A stretch of 64,000 nt of DNA from Ruminococcus sp. AM36-2AA (GTDB lineage Bacteria > Bacillota > Clostridia > Lachnospirales > Lachnospiraceae): contig NZ_QTYB01000002.1 of assembly GCF_003461955.1 (NCBI RefSeq), forward strand, positions 96,304-160,303, read 5' to 3'. Numbering within the stretch: the first letter of the stretch is position 1; every line of letters begins with the position of its first letter. Below are positions 61,155 to 64,000 of this stretch, one piece after another. The notes below the pieces were generated by a model. It did no database searches, was not told where the DNA came from, and was given only the letters and a program-made list of their open reading frames with translations. The translations under genes were made by a program, and so were the position numbers.

Positions 61155-62693
61155 TTGGCTAAGATACTTCTGGAAATGAAAAATATCACCAAAACTTTCC
61201 CAGGTGTAAAGGCACTGGACAACGTTAATCTCCAGGTTGAGGAAGGCGAGATCCACGCACTGGTAGGTGAGAATGGTGCCGGTAAATCTACATTGATGAA
61301 TGTATTAAGTGGTATATATCCGTACGGCTCGTATGAAGGAAATATTATTTACGATGGTGAGATCTGTAAGTTCAATACCATCAAGGACAGTGAACATAAA
61401 GGAATTGTAATTATCCACCAGGAACTTGCTCTGATCCCGTATATGACCATCGGTGAGAACATGTACCTGGGTAATGAAAAAGGCAAAAGCTTTTCCATTA
61501 ACTGGAACGAAACTTATGGAGAAGCAGACAAATATTTGAAAATTGTGGGACTGGAGGAATCCTCCAGAACTTTGATCAAGGATATTGGCGTAGGTAAACA
61601 GCAGCTGGTTGAGATCGCAAAGGCACTTGCAAAGAATGCAAAGCTGCTCATTCTGGATGAGCCTACCGCATCACTGAATGAAGATGATTCCAAAGCTCTT
61701 CTGGATCTTCTTCTGAAATTCAAGAAGCAGGGAATGACGTCTATCATCATTTCCCATAAATTAAATGAGATCTCCTATGTGGCAGATAAGATCACAGTTA
61801 TCCGAGATGGTTCCAGTATTGAAACCCTGGATAAAAAGAAAGATGATTTCTCCGAGCAGAGGATCATCCAGGGAATGGTCGGACGTGAGATGACAGACCG
61901 TTTCCCGAAACGTCCGGATGTGAAGATCGGCGATGTTTCCATGGAGGTTAAAAACTGGAATGTTTATCATCCGCTGTATACAGAGCGTAAGGTGGTAAAT
62001 GATGTGTCGTTTAAGATACATAAAGGTGAGGTTGTTGGTATCTCAGGACTGATGGGAGCCGGACGTACAGAGCTCGCCATGAGTATTTTTGGCAAGAGCT
62101 ATGGTACAAAGATATCCGGGCAGATCTTCATGAACGGAAAAGAAGTGAAGCTTAATACCGTCAAGGAAGCTATTGACAACAAGCTTGCCTATGTTACTGA
62201 GGACCGAAAAGGAAACGGACTGATCCTTTCCAAATCTATCAAGATGAATACATCTCTTGCAAATATGGCTGGTGTCAGCAACGGAAAAGTAATTGATACG
62301 GACAAAGAGTATGCGGTTGCTGAGGAATACAGGAAAAAGCTGAAAACAAAATGTCCTACTGTTGAACAGAATGTTGGTAACTTAAGTGGTGGTAACCAGC
62401 AGAAGGTCCTTCTTGCAAAATGGATGTTTGCAGAACCGGATATTCTGATCCTGGATGAACCTACAAGAGGTATTGATGTAGGCGCCAAATACGAAATTTA
62501 CTGTATTATCAATGATCTGGTTGCGGCAGGAAAATCTGTGATCATGATCTCTTCGGAGCTTCCGGAGGTTCTCGGAATGTCAGACAGAATATATATCATG
62601 AACGAGGGTAGATTTGTCGGCGAGGTAAGCGGTAAGGAAGCTACCTCTGAGCTGATCATGTCCAAGATCGTGAAATCAGGCAAAGGAGAGTAA
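61155..62693 (+). CDS. Sugar ABC transporter ATP-binding protein, double ATPase (GguA/MmsA/XylG type)
   Basis: A 512-residue protein with two fused ATPase domains. Domain 1 has Walker [14 protein letters not shown], signature-region [15 protein letters not shown] and Walker [12 protein letters not shown]. Domain 2 has the degenerate Walker [12 protein letters not shown], signature [15 protein letters not shown] and [19 protein letters not shown], usual for CUT2 importers. It starts with TTG at 61155, with GGGAGGG 8 nt upstream. It powers the permease encoded 4 bp downstream. Confidence 0.95.
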   Translation: MAKILLEMKNITKTFPGVKALDNVNLQVEEGEIHALVGENGAGKSTLMNVLSGIYPYGSYEGNIIYDGEICKFNTIKDSEHKGIVIIHQELALIPYMTIGENMYLGNEKGKSFSINWNETYGEADKYLKIVGLEESSRTLIKDIGVGKQQLVEIAKALAKNAKLLILDEPTASLNEDDSKALLDLLLKFKKQGMTSIIISHKLNEISYVADKITVIRDGSSIETLDKKKDDFSEQRIIQGMVGREMTDRFPKRPDVKIGDVSMEVKNWNVYHPLYTERKVVNDVSFKIHKGEVVGISGLMGAGRTELAMSIFGKSYGTKISGQIFMNGKEVKLNTVKEAIDNKLAYVTEDRKGNGLILSKSIKMNTSLANMAGVSNGKVIDTDKEYAVAEEYRKKLKTKCPTVEQNVGNLSGGNQQKVLLAKWMFAEPDILILDEPTRGIDVGAKYEIYCIINDLVAAGKSVIMISSELPEVLGMSDRIYIMNEGRFVGEVSGKEATSELIMSKIVKSGKGE

Positions 62694-62697
62694 GAGA

Positions 62698-63873
62698 ATG
62701 GAAAAAAAGATTAGTTTTTCAGAAGTTTTAAAGAAATATACCATGGTGATCGTTCTGGTATTTGTTGTGATCATGTTTTCTGTAAACACGAAGGGCGTTA
62801 TGCTTCTTCCACAGAACGTAAATAACCTGGTAGCCCAGAATGCGTATGTATTTATTCTTGCAGCTGGTATGTTGTTCTGTATCTTAACTGGTGGTAACAT
62901 CGACCTTTCTGTTGGTTCCGTTGTATGTTTCGTTGCTGCTGTCGGCGGTAAGATGATGGTTCTCAACAGTATGAACCCGTATCTTTCCATGATCGTGATG
63001 TTGCTGATAGGTATTGCTATCGGTGCCTGGCAGGGATTCTGGATCGCTTATGTCCGGATTCCTCCGTTTATCGTAACTCTGGCTGGTATGTTTGCTTTTC
63101 GTGGTCTTTCCAATGTAGTTCTGGAAGGTCAGACACTTGCTCCGATGCCAGATGCTTATCTTGGTCTTTTCAATAACTATATTCCGGACTTCCTTGGCGG
63201 AGGTGAAGGTTTTAACAGAACCTGTTTTGTAGTTGGTATTATTGTCTGCATCGTTTATGTTGCGCTGGTTATGAAGAACCGTGCGGATCGTGCGAAGAAA
63301 GGTTACAGTGTTGAGGCTTTTGGTGGTACTGCGGTGAAGATGGTCCTGATCTGTGCAGTTGTTCTTGCTTTTATGTTCAGACTTGCTCAGTACAAAGGTA
63401 TTCCGAATTCTCTTCTCTGGGTTGCAGTGATCATCGCGATCTATACATACATTGCTTCCAAGACTACAACCGGTCGTTATTTTTACGCAGTTGGTGGTAA
63501 TGAGAAGGCTACGAAGCTTTCCGGTATTGATACGAACAAAGTTTATTTCCTTGCTTACCTGAACATGGGTCTTCTGGCAGCTATCGCAGGTATGGTGACA
63601 ATGGCCAGATTGAATTCTTCCAACCCGCAGGCTGGTACAAACTTTGAGATGGATGCGATCGGTGCTTGTTTTATTGGTGGTGCTTCTGCTTATGGTGGTA
63701 CCGGTACAGTTCCTGGTGTTATCATTGGTGCACTTCTGATGGGTGTTCTGAATCTTGGTATGAGTATCATGGGTATTGACCAGAATATCCAGAAGGTTGT
63801 TAAAGGTATGGTTCTTCTGGCAGCGGTTATCTTCGATGTTGTCAGCAAGAGAAAATCTTTTATCGTAAAATAA
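62698..63873 (+). CDS. Sugar ABC transporter permease (GguB/MmsB/XylH type)
   Basis: A 391-residue permease of the BPD_transp_2 family with about ten to eleven hydrophobic segments. Motifs are ILAAGMLFCILTGGNIDLSVGSVVCFVA, IPPFIVTLAGMFAFRGL, FYAVGGNEKATKLSGID and the ATPase-contact loop with GACFIGGASAYGGTGTVPGVIIGALLMG. It completes the CUT2 importer with the ATPase upstream and the ChvE-like binding protein. AAGGAG lies about 10 nt before the ATG. A terminator follows. Confidence 0.95.
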   Translation: MEKKISFSEVLKKYTMVIVLVFVVIMFSVNTKGVMLLPQNVNNLVAQNAYVFILAAGMLFCILTGGNIDLSVGSVVCFVAAVGGKMMVLNSMNPYLSMIVMLLIGIAIGAWQGFWIAYVRIPPFIVTLAGMFAFRGLSNVVLEGQTLAPMPDAYLGLFNNYIPDFLGGGEGFNRTCFVVGIIVCIVYVALVMKNRADRAKKGYSVEAFGGTAVKMVLICAVVLAFMFRLAQYKGIPNSLLWVAVIIAIYTYIASKTTTGRYFYAVGGNEKATKLSGIDTNKVYFLAYLNMGLLAAIAGMVTMARLNSSNPQAGTNFEMDAIGACFIGGASAYGGTGTVPGVIIGALLMGVLNLGMSIMGIDQNIQKVVKGMVLLAAVIFDVVSKRKSFIVK

Positions 63874-63893
63874 TAATAGTCAGCGAATCAGGA

Positions 63894-63931
63894 CAGCAGG
63901 TTTTCGGAGTGATCCGGAACCTGCTGTTTTT
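63894..63931 (+). terminator. Terminator of the CUT2 sugar transport operon
   Basis: CAGCAGGTT (63894-63902) pairs with AACCTGCTG (63918-63926), with CGG/CCG inside, then five T. Nothing further is seen up to the window end. Confidence 0.88.
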
Positions 63932-64000
63932 GGGTGTATATACTGTTGTTTTATGTAAGGTTATTTTGTTACTGTTCACTGGTCAATGTCATTTAGTTAA

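Noticed and set aside
1..64000. CRISPR arrays, tRNA or rRNA genes, prophage or intact insertion sequences
   Set aside because: No regularly spaced repeats, cloverleaf genes, rRNA-like sequence, integrase, transposase or phage genes were seen.

Overview
The window looks like chromosome from a gut-type Lachnospiraceae firmicute, close to Blautia or the Ruminococcus obeum group. This rests on the family mix (DUF4364, DUF1836, YerC/TrpR-like, YesL, CGGC-domain and COG3937 phasin-like proteins), strong AGGAGG ribosome sites, intrinsic terminators, a T-box and a cobalamin riboswitch. The genus is an inference. No rRNA, tRNA, CRISPR, phage or intact insertion sequence was seen.

Layout. 1-8.7 kb is housekeeping: a truncated cytidylate-kinase-like gene, a polysaccharide deacetylase, rarA, a DUF4364 regulator, a radical SAM gene coupled to a YesL gene, a YerC/TrpR-like regulator, DUF1836 and pcrA. 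8.75-12.6 kb is a cobalamin-riboswitch ABC importer operon ending in a CGGC-domain protein. 12.6-14.8 kb holds a small acidic membrane protein and rlmD. 14.9-20.3 kb is an AT-rich sugar or polyol catabolic cluster (ROK regulator, zinc dehydrogenase, VOC gene with a frameshift, GPH transporter, PfkB kinase). 20.4-24.3 kb, on the minus strand, has T-box-controlled ilvB-ilvH and a CBS-domain membrane protein. 24.5-30.5 kb has an ABC exporter pair, undecaprenol/diacylglycerol kinase, a phasin-like protein and a UbiB-like kinase.

30.5-43.9 kb is an alpha-galactoside locus: two related AraC regulators, a short GH31, a YesL protein, a binding protein with two permeases but no ATPase, GH36 and GH4. 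The GH31 gene is flanked by two copies of a structured non-coding element. 43.9-48.5 kb is araR, araA and a ribulokinase-like gene; araD is absent. 48.5-54.5 kb holds a pyrophosphatase remnant, an iron-sulfur flavoprotein, a metallo-hydrolase, a lone larE, and oleate hydratase with a TetR regulator. 54.6-63.9 kb is a pentose-type sensing and uptake system: anchored binding protein, LytS-type kinase, YesN-type regulator, XylF-like lipoprotein, ChvE-like binding protein, ATPase and permease.

Together the right half is a plant-sugar utilisation region (alpha-galactosides, arabinose, and xylose or related sugars), each module with its own regulator. The points most worth a second look are the duplicated element around GH31, the apparent ACG start of the ROK gene, the slippery-site frameshift in the VOC gene, the large hairpin inside the cobalamin riboswitch, and the three-binding-protein sugar sensing locus.
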